A stretch of DNA of 64,000 nt, from NCBI GenBank assembly GCA_037042915.1, contig CM073203.1:2232001-2296000 (forward strand), in the 5' to 3' direction. Under the pieces are notes generated by a model. The model did not search any database. It was not told where the DNA came from and worked only from the letters and a program-made list of their open reading frames with translations. Below are positions 44,701 through 56,734 of the stretch, piece by piece. Numbering within the stretch: position 1 is the stretch's first letter; every line of letters begins with the position of its first letter. A program made the position numbers and the translations under genes. This DNA comes from Auricularia sp. M13 (lineage: Eukaryota; Basidiomycota; Agaricomycetes; Auriculariales; Auriculariaceae).

Positions 44701-46988
44701 CCGTGAAGTGCAGGAGATCACGGACCGCATCGAGCAAGCGAAGCGCGACATCAAGGCGATCAAAGCAAGAGTCTCTCTCGCGCAGTCCCAGCTCGGTACA
44801 GGTTCGCTGCGAGCCTTTGAAGAGTTGCGAGGCGATGCGTACATACGCGCTCGCGTGAACGCGCGAGCGTTGCGTGTGAACATTCGCATGGCTGTGCAGG
44901 CGCACAAATTTGAGCGCGAGAAGTTGGAGCGGAACTACCGCCGCCAGATTATGCGTACGTATTCATGTTAGTATCGTGCGTCTGCGTGCGGTGTGTCTCT
45001 GAAACGTGTTTGCAGAAAATAAGGACCACGCTCAGACGAGGGACTTGGTGCACTCGCGCGAGAAGGGGATTACCGGGCTCGTGAAGAAATACAATGCGCT
45101 CGTGACGCATATGGAAGTCTTGATTCGCGAGCTCAAGGCCCCAAAGCGCAAAATGGCGGTGCCGCGCAAGCTCGACGCGAAGGCGCTGTTTCGCTTGGAC
45201 GTTGACGATGAGATCTGGGACGAAGACCCAGGCTTAGGCCCACAAGACGAGGGTGAACTTCCTTGCTGGCAGGTCGACCAGGCAGTGCGGAAGGGCATAC
45301 GCTTCCTGCTGGAAGTAACTCGCTGCCGTGAGGAACGCGAGCGCCTCGTATGCGAAGCGAAGGCACTGCATTCGTGGTGGGTCGAGGAGAACCGGGTGCT
45401 GCAGTTGGTACGGCGTTGCAACGGTGCGTACAGATGGCTCGAATTAATTCACTGATGATACTCACCGAGCTACAGAAGGAACAGACGATCTCCTGCGGCT
45501 TGAGGCAGATGCTGCCCTTCGCCGTCTTCAATACCTGGCCATGGTGTGGATGAAGGCTTTGGACGCGACCGGCCTCGCCGTCACATTTTGCCTTGACGCC
45601 ACTGCCGACCCAGTCAGCCATGTGGCGTCACTGAGGCTCCCACATGACCGCAACTCTCCTCATAGAGACCAGGCCGACGACCCTGTCGTCAATCCACCGG
45701 ATATTGAAGAGGAGTGGCGCGGCGAAGGCGGGAGCGACTCGGGATCCGAAGGGTCGTTCTACATGTCTGGGGACGACGCGACCGATGCGGAGGACGAAGA
45801 GTACGATGCCTCGCTATTGGATATGGTCACCGCGGTCGCGACAGATTCTGGAAGCGAAACAGAGACAGGGCGACGCACTCACGGTGCTGAGTCGGATTCA
45901 GCTGACGACAACGCACACTTTGTAGACGTCACGTCTGCGAACAAAGCTCCTGCGGTCGACAAGGGTAGTGGCCTTGCCAGCCGCGAGAAGCGCAACGTCT
46001 CGGTGAAGCATGGAAGACCGGCAATAGTTTCGAGCGGCCATCCGCGCGGTGTATCGAGGCTCACAGATGGCACGTTTGTCATTTCCAGTGACGAAGACGA
46101 CGACGGGGCTGAGGGGAGCAAGGTGACAGAGCTCGGCAGGATGTGCGGCCCCTACGTGTGCGTTGGCGAAGATGTCGCCCGCATGGCCTCGCAGACTGCA
46201 TGGTTGAGTGGGTCTGGCCTGGCGGTGTTCGCAGAGTCTAAGACGAGGCTCGCGGGTGATGACCGGGTGGGTCACTGTCCGTCAACGCTTCTTGTTGACG
46301 TGCGCAACTGCATGGACTTGGAGCTGGACGCCGACGTGGAGAAGGTGGAAATGCACCGCAAGTACGTTTGGGACATGGTAAAGACGGTGAGTAATTTCCC
46401 AGTAGACGCGGCGCAAGATTCGCGTAACTAACGCCAGCATGCGGCGCCGGATAGTTGCCCCACCCGAACGTTGCGAAGAAGTGGCTGATTGTCGCACACA
46501 TCGAAACGCCGGAGCACTGGACGCTCGCTGCGATCTTCTGGGCTGCGCAGCACGAGGTGCGATTCTACGACAGCCTTGCTGCCGTGAATCGTTACGATTT
46601 GCGAGTGAAGGAGCGCGTGTTCGCTCTTCTCAAGCTCTGCGAGGGGTTTTACAAGCAAGATTTTAAGCTATCGCAATGGAGTTGGATCGGCGAGAAGGTG
46701 CGTGAGGTGCAAGGGACAGATGAGATCGCAGCCTCACAAATGCAGCGCGGGGTGCGACAGCGTAATTGGTACGATTGCGGGCCTTTCATTGCGGCGGATT
46801 TTGTGAGTCTGTTGACTTCAGATGAGCCGAGCACGCTCTCTCAGGACGACATGAGGGGCTGGCGCGAGGACATGTGCGCTCACATGCGGGGCTTGCCCAG
46901 ATATCGCCGCCGTCCGGCTGTACCGCTGACGGCAGCGCAGCTGGAACAGGCCATAATTATTGACGATGAAAATGATGCAACCTTGTAG
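41728..46988 (+). CDS. KDZ-type DNA transposase fused to a C-terminal Ulp1-like (C48) protease
   Basis: Cut-and-paste transposase of the Kyakuja-Dileera-Zisupton superfamily with a RNase H-like core. Firm exons: 41728-42316, 42366-42592, from 42643; later junctions near 43518, 43992-44039, 44257, 44525, 44957, 45424 and 46387. Segment order: N-terminal part with WRDTVIPTLITPFL; cysteine-bearing CSC and CRCAPAARQLVDMGYFPCAP; RCPLCFGG (43.45 kb); first catalytic Asp in CLDANFAQKRR (43568-43570); CRHDRVLFLAN; LYDIACQL (Asp 43979-43981); VSVFHAYGHQW; LTDGEGCERFW with the Glu (about 44195-44206); long coiled-coil region; acidic linker. The protease has His (EHW, 46515-46517), Asp (RFYDS, 46569-46571) and Cys (NWYDCGPF, 46776-46778) preceded by Gln. 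The stretch 42.70-43.20 kb, with a stop in the exon-3 frame and a duplicated block, is unresolved. Otherwise open, so possibly active or recently so. Confidence 0.85.
42985..43187 (+). repeat. Tandem duplication (about 88 bp, two copies) inside the transposase gene
   Basis: Copies at about 42987-43075 and 43099-43187 share GACGACGTCCGTGA, GCGCGGGATGAGCCAACGGT and the following CTTTC.CG.CCAGC. They differ at about ten positions. Located in the acidic linker where the splice pattern is unclear. Confidence 0.8.
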
Positions 46989-47770
46989 ATCCTAGTTGCA
47001 GGTTGTCTTTAGCATAGAGTATGTACCATAGATACAGGAATAGACGTTTGTGCAGCACCAAAACTGGAAAGGCAGGAAATGATCAGGACCTGAAGGACAT
47101 TCCCATCCTGGATAGATAGGAAACGGCGGTGAGTACAATGGCAAGGAATTGGCAAAGACGAGCAGGGCGTGGGGAAACGGGAAACTGCAACGTGTCGAAC
47201 TGGGAAGCTGTTCGAAGTGCGGCAGGATGGCAATGGGGGAGAAACGAAAGGGGAAACGGCAACATGTCGAACTGGGAAGCTGTTGGAAGTGTCGCAGGAT
47301 GGCGATGGCGCATGTGCTGACGGTGATTCCGGGATTCTAGAAAGGCTGGGAAATATGTCAGAGTAGACCTGCCGTTGAGAAAGATGGGAAAGCTAACGCC
47401 ATGCCATGAAGAAGAATACTGTTTCTGGAAAGGTCGAATATCCTGGCAATGGGTAATCGAACGAACCGGCGTGTTCCCAGGAAGTGACACGCGGAGATAT
47501 GTGGTGTGTGCTCCCATTTCTAGCAACGCGGAATTCGCAGATATGTGTTGCCGGAAAGCCCGTTGTCGCGCAATATCGATTTGGTGGACCTTTTCTGGTA
47601 AGCAACAGGTCTCGGCCGCTCATAGCTGTGTGATTTCCAGTAAGGAGCGGACAGGGACGATGCGAATGGCACCATATCCCCGCAAACAACATATTGCAGG
47701 CTAATCCCATAGGGCCAAGATCTCGTACATAATGGTCAGGCTCTCCCGCAGGATGACGAGTGTCGCGATG
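46989..47770. other. Intergenic region with a tandem duplication and a TTTCTGGAAAG motif
   Basis: Two copies of a unit near 47176-47310 share GTCGAACTGGGAAGCTGTT, GAAGTG, and CAGGATGGC, about 67 bp apart; the unit is open in three plus-strand frames, an artefact. TTTCTGGAAAG at about 47422. GGGAAA-type words are frequent, as at 55.9-56.3 kb. No gene supported. Confidence 0.6.
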
Positions 47771-48314
47771 TCACATCGTTCTGCAATCCGACGATACGTC
47801 TCGGACGCGCGCCGCCGATGGGCATGAGGAGGCTCTATGAGGAAATATAGCTGAGATGAGTATGGAGAAGGCGGGGAATGAGAAATTGCGTACCGTCAGC
47901 GCGGGGAGGATAGAGCACGAGCCAAAGGTAGACGTAGAGAAGACGGAGGTTTCCGTTGCGCGGCGGCAGGAAGAACGTGTCGGCGAGGTACTCTGGATGC
48001 CATTTTCTCCCGGCTGGCCAATCAGGCTGGCCGCTGGTCTCCTTGCCGTCAACGACAAGTGCGAAGTACGCGTCGCGCAGGGCCCTGCACCTCTTGCGTA
48101 TGACGCCCTCTTCAACTGGGGGGGTGAACGGCTTCATGCACGCTCGGTACACGCCACGAAGGTAAGACTTGGGATCGGGCTCAACTATAATGAAAGACTG
48201 AGACGCTGGAAACACGAGTGTATTACCTGCGACGTACGTTCTCTGTTCCTGGGGTAGGTACGCATCCAAAAGTGCCGGACCATCTCGAAAACCGAGGGCG
48301 TGTAAAACGCCCAT
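47771..48314 (-). CDS. Unknown small protein
   Basis: Exons 48314-48227, 48184-47894, 47850-47771; 152 aa, phases 1 and 2. Starts MGVLHALGFRDGPALLDAYL; conserved-looking core GVYRACMKPFTPPVEEGVIR and QPDWPAGRKWHPEYLADTFF, then the hydrophobic LRLLYVYLWLVLYPP. Introns are 42 and 43 bp. No family recognised. An alternative start at 48355 lies in a different frame and is not used. Confidence 0.5.
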
Positions 48315-48611
48315 GGCGACTTGTACGCCGGAGACTCTTCACCTGTGGTTTCCATATCCGGACGGGGGACTCGGAAAGGAAGTGAGCATGGAGGGGAACA
48401 GTACGATATATATCTGCAATCAAGCTGTTGCCAAACTTGGTCCGATGCCCTCAAGCGGTACAATCACATTTCCATAGCTTTCTCGAACCAGTTGAGAAGC
48501 GTCGAGGCAAGGCGAGAAAGACAGGAAATAGACGCCAAATTCTCATGGCAGACAGCAAGGAATTCTGGCAATGATGATCGCCCGTGAGAGAACCTTACTG
48601 TGCCCCACGCT

Positions 48612-49845
48612 TCCAATTGGAATTCCAATTGGAAACTGGAATTCCAGTTGGAATTCCACTCATTGTAGAGTACCCTGTATCCTCAGTCAAACTGGTACAA
48701 ATTGGATCAGAATTGGAACACAATTGTGACTCTCCAGCTTAGGGAATTGGAACTACTTTTCCAAGATTGGAAACAGGGGGTTTGTGTCCAATTGGAACAG
48801 AATTGGAACTGGAACAGAATCTTTACCTATAGAGAACTGAACTGTACCAGGAATTGGAATAGAATTGGAACTAGTACCTTGGCCTTGCCCTATAGTGCAT
48901 GGAATAAGGAATTGGAACAGAATTGGAACTAGCAACAAGGCCTCGTCATATAGAGCAGGCCGTAAGCTAGTTCCAATTCTGTTCCAATTCTGTTCCAATT
49001 CCTTGTGCCTTGCTCTGCAAACGGAATTGGAACAGAATTGGAACTAGCAACAAGGCCTTGCCCTATAGTGCAGGGCACAAGGAATTGGAATAGAATTGGA
49101 ACTAGGAACAAGGGCTTGTCCTATAGAGCAGGGCGTAGGCTAGTTCCAATTCTGTTCCAATTCCTTGTGCCTTGCTCTGCAAACAGAATTGGAACTGAAT
49201 TGGAACTAGTACTTTGGCCCTATAGTGCAGGGAGTAAGGAATTGGAACAGAATTGGAACTAGTACCTAAGGAATTGGAACAGAATTGGAACTAGCAACAA
49301 GGCCAGAATTGGAAATAGGAACAAGGGCTTGTCCTATAGAGCAGGCCGTAAGCTAGTTCCAATTCTGTTCCAATTCCTTACTTCCCGCACTATAGGGCCA
49401 AGGTACTAGTTCCAATTCAGTTCCAATTCTGTTTGCAGAGCAAGGCACAAGGAATTGGAACAGAATTGGAACAGAATTGGAACAGAATTGGAACTAGCCT
49501 ACGCCCTGCTCTATAGGACAAGCCCTTGTTCCTAGTTCCAATTCTATTCCAATTCCTTGTGCCCTGCACTATAGGGCAAGGCCTTGTTGCTAGTTCCAAT
49601 TCTGTTCCAATTCCTTATTTGCACTATAGGGCAAGGCCAAGGTACTAGTTCCAATTTTGTTCCAATTCCTTGCGCCCTGCACTATAAGACAAGGCCAAGA
49701 TACTGGTTCCAATTCAGTTCCAATTTCGTTTGCAGAGCAAGGTACTAGTTCCAATTCTGTTCCAATTCCTTGTGCCCTGCACTACTCTGCAAATGGAATT
49801 GGAACAGAATTGGAACTATTGGAAGAAACAAGTGTAGGTAAGTAA
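48612..49845. repeat. Palindromic repeat cluster built of TTGGAAC units
   Basis: The element GGAATTGGAACAGAATTGG, with CTAG and short linkers (GCACTATAGGGCAAGGCC, CTTGCTCTGCAAAC), occurs more than fifteen times in both orientations. Left arm about 49023-49262 and right arm about 49353-49611 are inverted copies, the right one with a 22-bp extra unit. Near 48612-48655 a different unit (AATTGGAATTCC) appears. Short open frames here repeat WNRIGT and are artefacts. No transposase. Confidence 0.85.
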
Positions 49846-50989
49846 GGAAATCGAAATAGGCCTGACTGACAATGCACCACTCATGTGATCAGTGACATAT
49901 GTGTGACTGAGCCAGTACTGGCTGTTGCCCAACTCTATACATTAAGTATTCAATGCAGGGGTGCATATTTTTGGTCCATATTACAGAGTTCATCTATCTG
50001 TAGATGTTGAAGTATGACCATATTGTTTTTGTGAGCTCCAGGGTTTGTTTGAGTTCCATATACCTGTGTGCAAGCTGCACATCACTGATGCCTTCGCACA
50101 CATTCTGTTGGATCTTTTTCTCTGTTCCGTATCTGTATATAGTCTATGCATCACTACTCAGTGCTCCACACTGTCTTTTACCCTGAGAGCGCTGAGGTAT
50201 GAGCACACTGTCCCTTACTGTTGTTCATCTCCTGTTGCAGTTTGCAGCGATGTTTTGCCCATGCCACTCCCGCATTGTTTAATTGACGATCAGTCCTTTT
50301 TTTCTGTCCTTAACTCCCACCACTGCTACGCGCTTGGACCCTTGCCTTCGGTTGACACACTCCCGCAATGCCCTTTGGAGTCGCTCGTCTGACATAACTC
50401 CTCCTTTGTCGCACCGCCAGGGCACTCCAGCACCATCAGCGTGCTCCTGCTGCTGTTTGAGCTGTCGGCTGTGCATGCTGCTGTCAACCTTCGGCACTGG
50501 CTTACTCCCAGTCAGTCGGACCCTTTGCTCAGAGTATCCTCATGATGAATCTCAACCACTCACCGCGCCACAGCATGCATTCCTTGGTCTCAGCCCTTTG
50601 CCGCGCAGCTGCCGCTGCACTCCTCCTTCTCAGCCTTTTCCAGATACCCGCCCGATACCCTCCATAGGCACGGACATCCTTTATCACCTTCGTCTTGAGT
50701 CATTCTGTGCTTTTGGCCCAACACTTTGCGCTTTCTTGACCATCCCTTGATTCCCTTTACCCCCCATTGCTTTCACTAGCTCCCAAGTACCCTTGGTGAC
50801 TTCCCCAATGTCTTCCCCACCGCTTCCAGACCTCCCTTTGGTGTTGGTTGGTTTCCTTTGTTGTCCGGAGCGTTCGGATCCGGTTTGCCTCCGATTGGAC
50901 TATATGTACCGGCGACTGCCCTCGGATGCACCCTAGGTTGGATCTGGTCTATAATGTGTTCAACATTCGCCTCCTGAGTACCCTTTCTG
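49846..50989. other. Gene-free, pyrimidine-rich stretch
   Basis: About 1.1 kb with only short frames. The part from about 50.87 to 50.95 kb (TATATGTACC, CCTAGGTTGGATCTGGTCT) resembles the 28.1 kb block, possibly an old LTR promoter. Confidence 0.35.
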
Positions 50990-53900
50990 GTTGGCTATGC
51001 CTCCTGGTCGGTGGTGTATGCAGCACACTGTGACACCAAGAAACTCGCTGACTGCTACCTAGGACCTTTCAAGACCATTGCCAAGCCTGGTCCGCAGTCG
51101 TACACCATCGAGTTCCCCGACTATCTCGGCGCCATACACCCTGTCTTCCACATTTCCCAACTTGAACCTTTCCACCCTGACGAGATCTCCGAACACCGCA
51201 AGATCTGCCTCCTCTGGTCGTCCTAGATGGAGAAGAAGAATACAAAGTCGCGGAGATACTCTCCTCCTGCATCGACAACCGATGTTGTGTCAAGTTGTTG
51301 TACCGCATCCATTGGAAAGGCTACAACGGAGACAAGGATGAGATTCCAAGCTCCCTGCGACTGAGGTTGAGCATTCCTCCGCCCGACTTCCAATTTTCTC
51401 CGACGCTCCTTACGCCTTGACAATTCCGCTCCTTACCTCCGACATCTCCGACATTCAGCCCGGCTAAACATCCAATTCACAGTCACTTCAAGTCTTCAAG
51501 ATGCATTTCCGATCCTTTTCCGACTTCCACTTCCAACACTTTCCGCCATTTCAGCAAGTCAATTAAAGCAACGATTTTGCCAAGTACATTTTGACAGTCG
51601 CTATTTCCGACACTTTTCTGAGGACATTTCCGACGAGTATCTATTTCCGCTTTTTGCTCGACGGACCAGCGCTCCTCTGACTGCAAATGGGCACGCTTGC
51701 TGAGTGCCCACAACGTCGACACAATCTGCACCTCATCGTCCTCGACCGTCTGAATTCTGCCCACAACGACCGCATTGCGGACCTCGCTCACATCGGCAGA
51801 GCAGTCGATTGACACCGCGATGCGCTCGAGCAGTGGCGTCAACTTTCGGACCTCCATGACAAGCGTGCCCAGCTGGTGCCCCTGCAGCGTCACCCCCTCC
51901 GCAAGGCGGTTGAGCGCCTTCATGGGCACTGATCGGGCAGAAATTGACACGCCGGAAAAATCGCGTCCCTTTCAAGATAAAGGCGACATAGCAAGACACA
52001 ATACAAACTCGAATACAGTACTACCACACATCCCGACAACGACGAAGACCGCAAATCAACAAGAACAGCATCCCGAAATGGAACACGCGACGCACACCGG
52101 CAAGACCCGACATCTCTCCAGCATGGACAACTTGGCACAACGGCTCGGCAACCACAATCCCTCCTATTGGATCTCAAGCACGACTCCCGGATTCGCCTTT
52201 CGAGACTCCCAGAGTATGCGCGAAGGACGAACGATCCGTCTCCAAGAGCAGGCGAGCATGTTCCGCGTTCGCCTCCCGAAAGTGTCCCAGCACACGACCG
52301 CGTGCTACTCCGGCAAAGACACCACGACCACGAAGGTGCGCAGTCGCCCTGGCTGCGAAGGAATATTCTCGACGCCGCTGTCTCCGGCTCCAAGGGATCA
52401 CCAGCAACCGAGAACGATCCTGACTCATTCACCCAAAATCGTTATCGGCACCTGCGCATTCGCGAACACGTCACCCGCTGCGACCTCGGACCATATCCAG
52501 ACCAGGGTCTAGGGCATCCTTCCTCTCTACTGTCCCTGAGCATGTGCACCCTGAGAAACCGGGGAAATGCGGAACACGAAACCCATACTAGGGGAATCCC
52601 GTCATCGTGATCGCAGCGCACTTTCCCACGGTCTATGGCGTCATCCAAACGGCAGGGCAGGCCGCAGCACACTTGTGGACGATCGGTAGTCTTTCCTCGG
52701 AGCAAATTCTGAATCACACGCTCACGGGATCGGCCTCTCATTGGCTCCCGAGAACGGATTGCGCAACCCGCAGGCGCGCGCAGTCCGCATGTGACAATCG
52801 GGAACTCTTCCTATCGCATGGGCATTATCGGTACAGCTCGGGACATGGTCTTGATTGGCTTGGCATTCTCCTGTATAAAACGCGATAGGTAGTTAGGTAG
52901 TTTTCCCTTAGCACAGCGGCTCACGAGCATCCGGCTCACCAGTAGTTCAGTATCGCGCACTCCGGCGCCCAGTTCTCGTACTCGCAACCGTCCTCCGTTC
53001 TAGTCCGTACGCAATCGAAGTCCCAGTCACCCTCTGCCATCTCCGTTGGCCTCAAGTCCCGTTTTCCCCCTTCCCTCGGTGCGTAGTCGCGACTTCCGTG
53101 ATTGCACACCATCTTCCCTCCTCTCCTGCTACGACTTCTCCATCCAAACTGTGCTACTTCTGTTCGTCGCGTTCGCACGCAGTCATAGACTTCGCCAGTG
53201 CAGCGACGAAGAAAAGACGCACTCCCGTCTCACAATCCTCCTCTCCCGTGCACCCTCTTCTCGTAGATGACTCCACACGAGTAGTCTCGGGCTCTCCGGA
53301 TACGAATTTGGGTTCCCCCTCGTCTTCGTGATCCTCACTCGGGTTGTGATCATACACACTCGAGACCATATCCCCGTTTCACCCCTACCTCTATATCTAT
53401 TCTCTCGTGTGTTGGGTATACTCCACCCACCCACCCTTTTGATCTGCGGCTCCTCCCTACTCCTGGATTCATTGTCTTAGTCTTCCCTGGCTGTTCAGCG
53501 CCTTGTCCTCTACCACTGCCGTGTTGACGACTTTGCGTTTCCTCCTCGGCCGCTCCACGCCCTCTTCAGCCTGTACCTTTGCGTTCGAGCATGCGGACTT
53601 CCACACTGCGCATGGGTAGCAACCTGTCGTGTTCCGTGCCGACTCCGTATCGCAGAACCGGCACTCAAGCATCATCTTGCAGCAAGGGCTGCAAGGGGCA
53701 GGCTGCAATTCAAAGTCAATTTCTGACCGTGGAACAAGACAAAGCCGACATGTACCATGAGCTCTCTGGGCACCCCAGGATGCAACTTGTTGCCATGCTC
53801 ATGCGACTTCCGCGTCCTTCTCCGACGGCCACTCCACCCTGTTCTCCGTGTCCTCGTCCGCGCGGTGGCATATCTCAGTGTGTCGCTTCGCCTTGGCGCG

Positions 53901-55159
53901 GGTGTTCTTCAACTATTGCAAAAATCAGCACAAGACCACATTTCTGCACCACAGAACTTACGCGTCCCCCAACCCTCCGAGGCAAACTTCACATAGCCCA
54001 CCTGCGTCTCCAGCCCCTTCTCAATCACCACGAGGATGGGAACTGATTCCCGTCCCACGGCGAGACACGCCGAGACCTTCATCACCTCGATTCGCGGCAG
54101 ATCGTCCCCCTTCTCCGCATTGCCTTGAGTTCCGCATCGAGCCTGCGGTGCTGGAACACACGGAATTCGAGATCCTCCATGCTCTCGTCAATCATTGCCG
54201 TCACGAAGTCCTCGGCGTCGATAAACATGTTGAGGAGCGCTGCGCCCTTCGGCATCAAGCACACGTCCGCGATGTTGACTCTGCCGAGGGAGAGCAGGTA
54301 CTCCTTGTGGGCCGTCGATCCCACAGCCATGTCGTGGAGCTCCGTGAGGCAGACATCTTCGGCATCTGCTCTTCAGCCATTGGTGGTGGTGGTGGTTGGG
54401 GAATAAGAAACAATTTTCCATCCAAAGTCTGACACTCGCCCTATATACCTCTGCGACTAAACGTGCACGAATATTCTGCAGCAAACTCAAATCGACTTTC
54501 TCTGCACTTCAAAATGCGACACTCGCAAACTCAAATCCCACACCCATTGGAGACCAGACTTCCGACTTTTGAGGGCTCAGGTCCTAAAAGGGGGGATACT
54601 GTTACGCCCATGCATCCAATTTGGTTCCGGCTCTGATCTCCGCTTTATATCCGACTAACTCCGATGTCTGTTCTGATATATTCTGATTATCTCCGCTCCA
54701 CATTCCTTCTTATTCTATCTTATTCGCTCCGCTCTATTTTGTTCTATCGCATTCCATACTACATCACTCCATTGCGTCATCTCCGCATCTTTGTAATCTG
54801 TTGCGTCACCTCCGCACCCTGTTCTGAGACCTACTTCCGTGCTAGTATAAATAGCTCCCGTCTACTTGTACTGTACCTCAGTTTCGAAATCAAGCTTGAT
54901 CCTCTCCTACACTCTAATCCGACCTCTGCTCTCAGCTAAGCCCTGCCATTGACCTCTGCTCTACTCTGACCCTCAGACTTGCCCCTGGAGCACACCACTC
55001 TGCTGGCTGAGTTCTGCCCTTTTCCGCATCTCTGGCCCTAACCTTACACTTGCGCATGCCAGTGTGTTCAATAGCGCACCGTGGTCTGCTGTGTCCATGC
55101 TTAGTTCTGAAGCGGGCTCCGCAGATCTCCCCATGATCCAAGAGGGCACGATCGTAACA
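50990..55159 (+). mobile_element. Broken Ty3/gypsy LTR retrotransposon (chromodomain type), fossil
   Basis: Parts seen: the end of pol, integrase C-terminal tail with HPVFHISQLEP (about 51020-51230), followed by a chromodomain-like remnant to about 51420; a long internal stretch to 54.6 kb without a recognisable protein; a polypurine tract just before 54600; one LTR. Gag, protease, reverse transcriptase and RNase H are absent. It is clearly broken, in several places, and looks old. The 5' boundary is uncertain. Confidence 0.7.
54600..55159 (+). repeat. LTR of the Ty3/gypsy fossil, 560 bp
   Basis: Begins TGTTACG after the purine tract AAAAGGGGGGATAC and ends CGTAACA, an inverted pair typical of this LTR class. 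No second LTR was found in the window. Confidence 0.7.
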
Positions 55160-55539
55160 CCTCTGCTTGAAACCCGACATAAGCAATTGTATTACATCCA
55201 GTGCTACAGTCTGCAATCTACTTTGCCACTGACCCTCTTCCTCGTCCTCTAAGTTCTACCGCCAAAGCTTGTCCAACATTTCTGAGCTTTGACTTCCAAG
55301 GCTCTGGAGGTCCAGCCAACTTTGTCCTTTGTCCAGTCCATCTCTGTCATCCAGATCTGGACAAGAATTTCCCTCCACAGGACAGCACTGGAGGCCCTGT
55401 CAATTGATCTGATCATAGGCTTTAACAGTGGTGAGTGAACTTGTCAAAAAATATCTTATTTTGCAGACATTGATGTCATTTTAATCACAGATCACAAGCT
55501 GGCCTCTCAGATGCGCACCAAGTGCTTTCACAGCACAAC

Positions 55540-55790
55540 TGTTCCAAATTGGAATTCAATTGGAATTCCAATTTGGGACTCCAGTTGCAATATTTGAAGG
55601 TGGGCCCTATTCCAACTATGTTGTCATTGCTTGGAAGAACTCTGATTCCAAAACCTGTGAGTTGGAATTCAATTGGAATTCCAGTTGAATTCCAATTGGA
55701 ATTCCAACCGGTTCCAACTGTCAAAAACTGTCCAAAGGGTACTAGCAGTCATTTCCATCCATGTTCCAATTTGGAACTGGAATTCCAATT
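55540..55790. repeat. EcoRI-site-rich imperfect palindromes
   Basis: Repeated TTGGAATTCAATTGGAATTC-type words, with a similar short copy at about 48612-48660. Related in style, not identical, to the TTGGAAC units of the 49 kb palindrome. Confidence 0.7.
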
Positions 55791-56437
55791 GGAACCATGG
55801 GGCACAGTGACTTACAGGCCCGTGATTATTCTTTCCCGTGCCGCCTTTTCTCAGTCAGTCGGAGCCCACCGAAAAGTAGGATGAAGGAGATCTCTGGGGA
55901 AGACGGGAAATATGCTATGAGCACCATGAGCAGTCGGAGCAAGACGGGAAACGTTGGCTGATCAGTCTGAATGCGCAGCGGCGCAGTGGTTGGGAAAGAC
56001 GGGAAACCGATATGCAGCAATGGTGAGCAGATGGGAAATGGTGGCTTTCTGGAATGTCAAGACATCTCGTAATAAAAAAATGCAAGGAGTGGCTGAGGAA
56101 TGATGGGAAAGACGATGTGCGCGTGCGCGGCCGTACTACAGGTTTCTGGAAAGCCCGCCAAGCCATTGTGTGCTGAGTCAGATGGGTGCTGAAAAGACGG
56201 GAAAGACGTGCTTCTTCAGGCGTGCGAATCCATTGCTGGCGATGCTGAGAGCTGGAAACGCGGGAAAGCCATGTGCGCTCCATGATGAGCCGGTGATGGC
56301 ATCTTGGCTTTCTGGAAACGACGCACGCCATGCAGCAGCACATATGCAAATCACATGTCCTCACGGACAGTTAAATAGATAACCTGGCGCGACTGAGTGC
56401 GCGGGCATTATTTCCAGAAACTCGAGACTGCATCGTC
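55791..56437. other. Intergenic region rich in GGGAAA words and TTTCYRGAAA motifs
   Basis: About 650 bp before the small HMG-like gene. TTTCTGGAAAG at about 56143, TTTCTGGAAAC at about 56309 and TTTCCAGAAAC at about 56411, the last only 17 bp before the ATG. GACGGGAAA-type words recur from 55895. No gene supported. Confidence 0.5.
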
Positions 56438-56734
56438 ATGGCACTGCAACGCAAGCCCTACATTGAGCGCCGCCTCCGCGGCCTCAACTCGTACAACCTC
56501 TACGTGAGACGTTGGGTTGCAAACCACAATGCTTCTACTCCTGGTACGTAGGTACTGCGTCTGCGTAGAGGGACCGTCGATGTTGCCCTTGCCGACCGTT
56601 GTGCAGATGTAGTTCAGGAAGCGGCCGCTGGGTATCGCGCGGCCATGGCGACCATGACGAATGGCGAGAAAGCTGCGTTGCGCGTGCAGCTGCTTGCGTG
56701 GAAGCTGGGGTACGAGCACGCTTCGCGCGGCTAG
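56438..56734 (+). CDS. Small HMG-like protein, stand-alone copy of a gene K domain
   Basis: Exons 56438-56543 and 56607-56734; 77 aa. LRGLNSYNLYVRRWVANHN parallels RAVNLYNLFVKRWCLDNPH of gene K, and the second exon (VVQEAAAGYRAAMATM and LRVQLLAWKLGYEHA) parallels its DDLQAEFNKAYRDKV and LLEWSDEYDK. Both genes have a phase-1 intron at the same point. The fold resembles an HMG box in helix order, a weak assignment; DNA binding is an inference. Intact. Confidence 0.6.

Noticed and set aside
41728-46988. A TET/JBP gene travelling with the KDZ element
   Set aside because: I looked for the iron/2-oxoglutarate dioxygenase motifs in neighbouring genes and saw none; gene K and the genes at 32-34 kb lack them.
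48702-49845. Small frames with WNRIGT repeats
   Set aside because: They are translations of the TTGGAAC repeat in both directions.
53469-54432. Genes in the interior of the LTR fossil
   Set aside because: Short minus-strand frames have no recognisable domain and no splice support; treated as part of the fossil.
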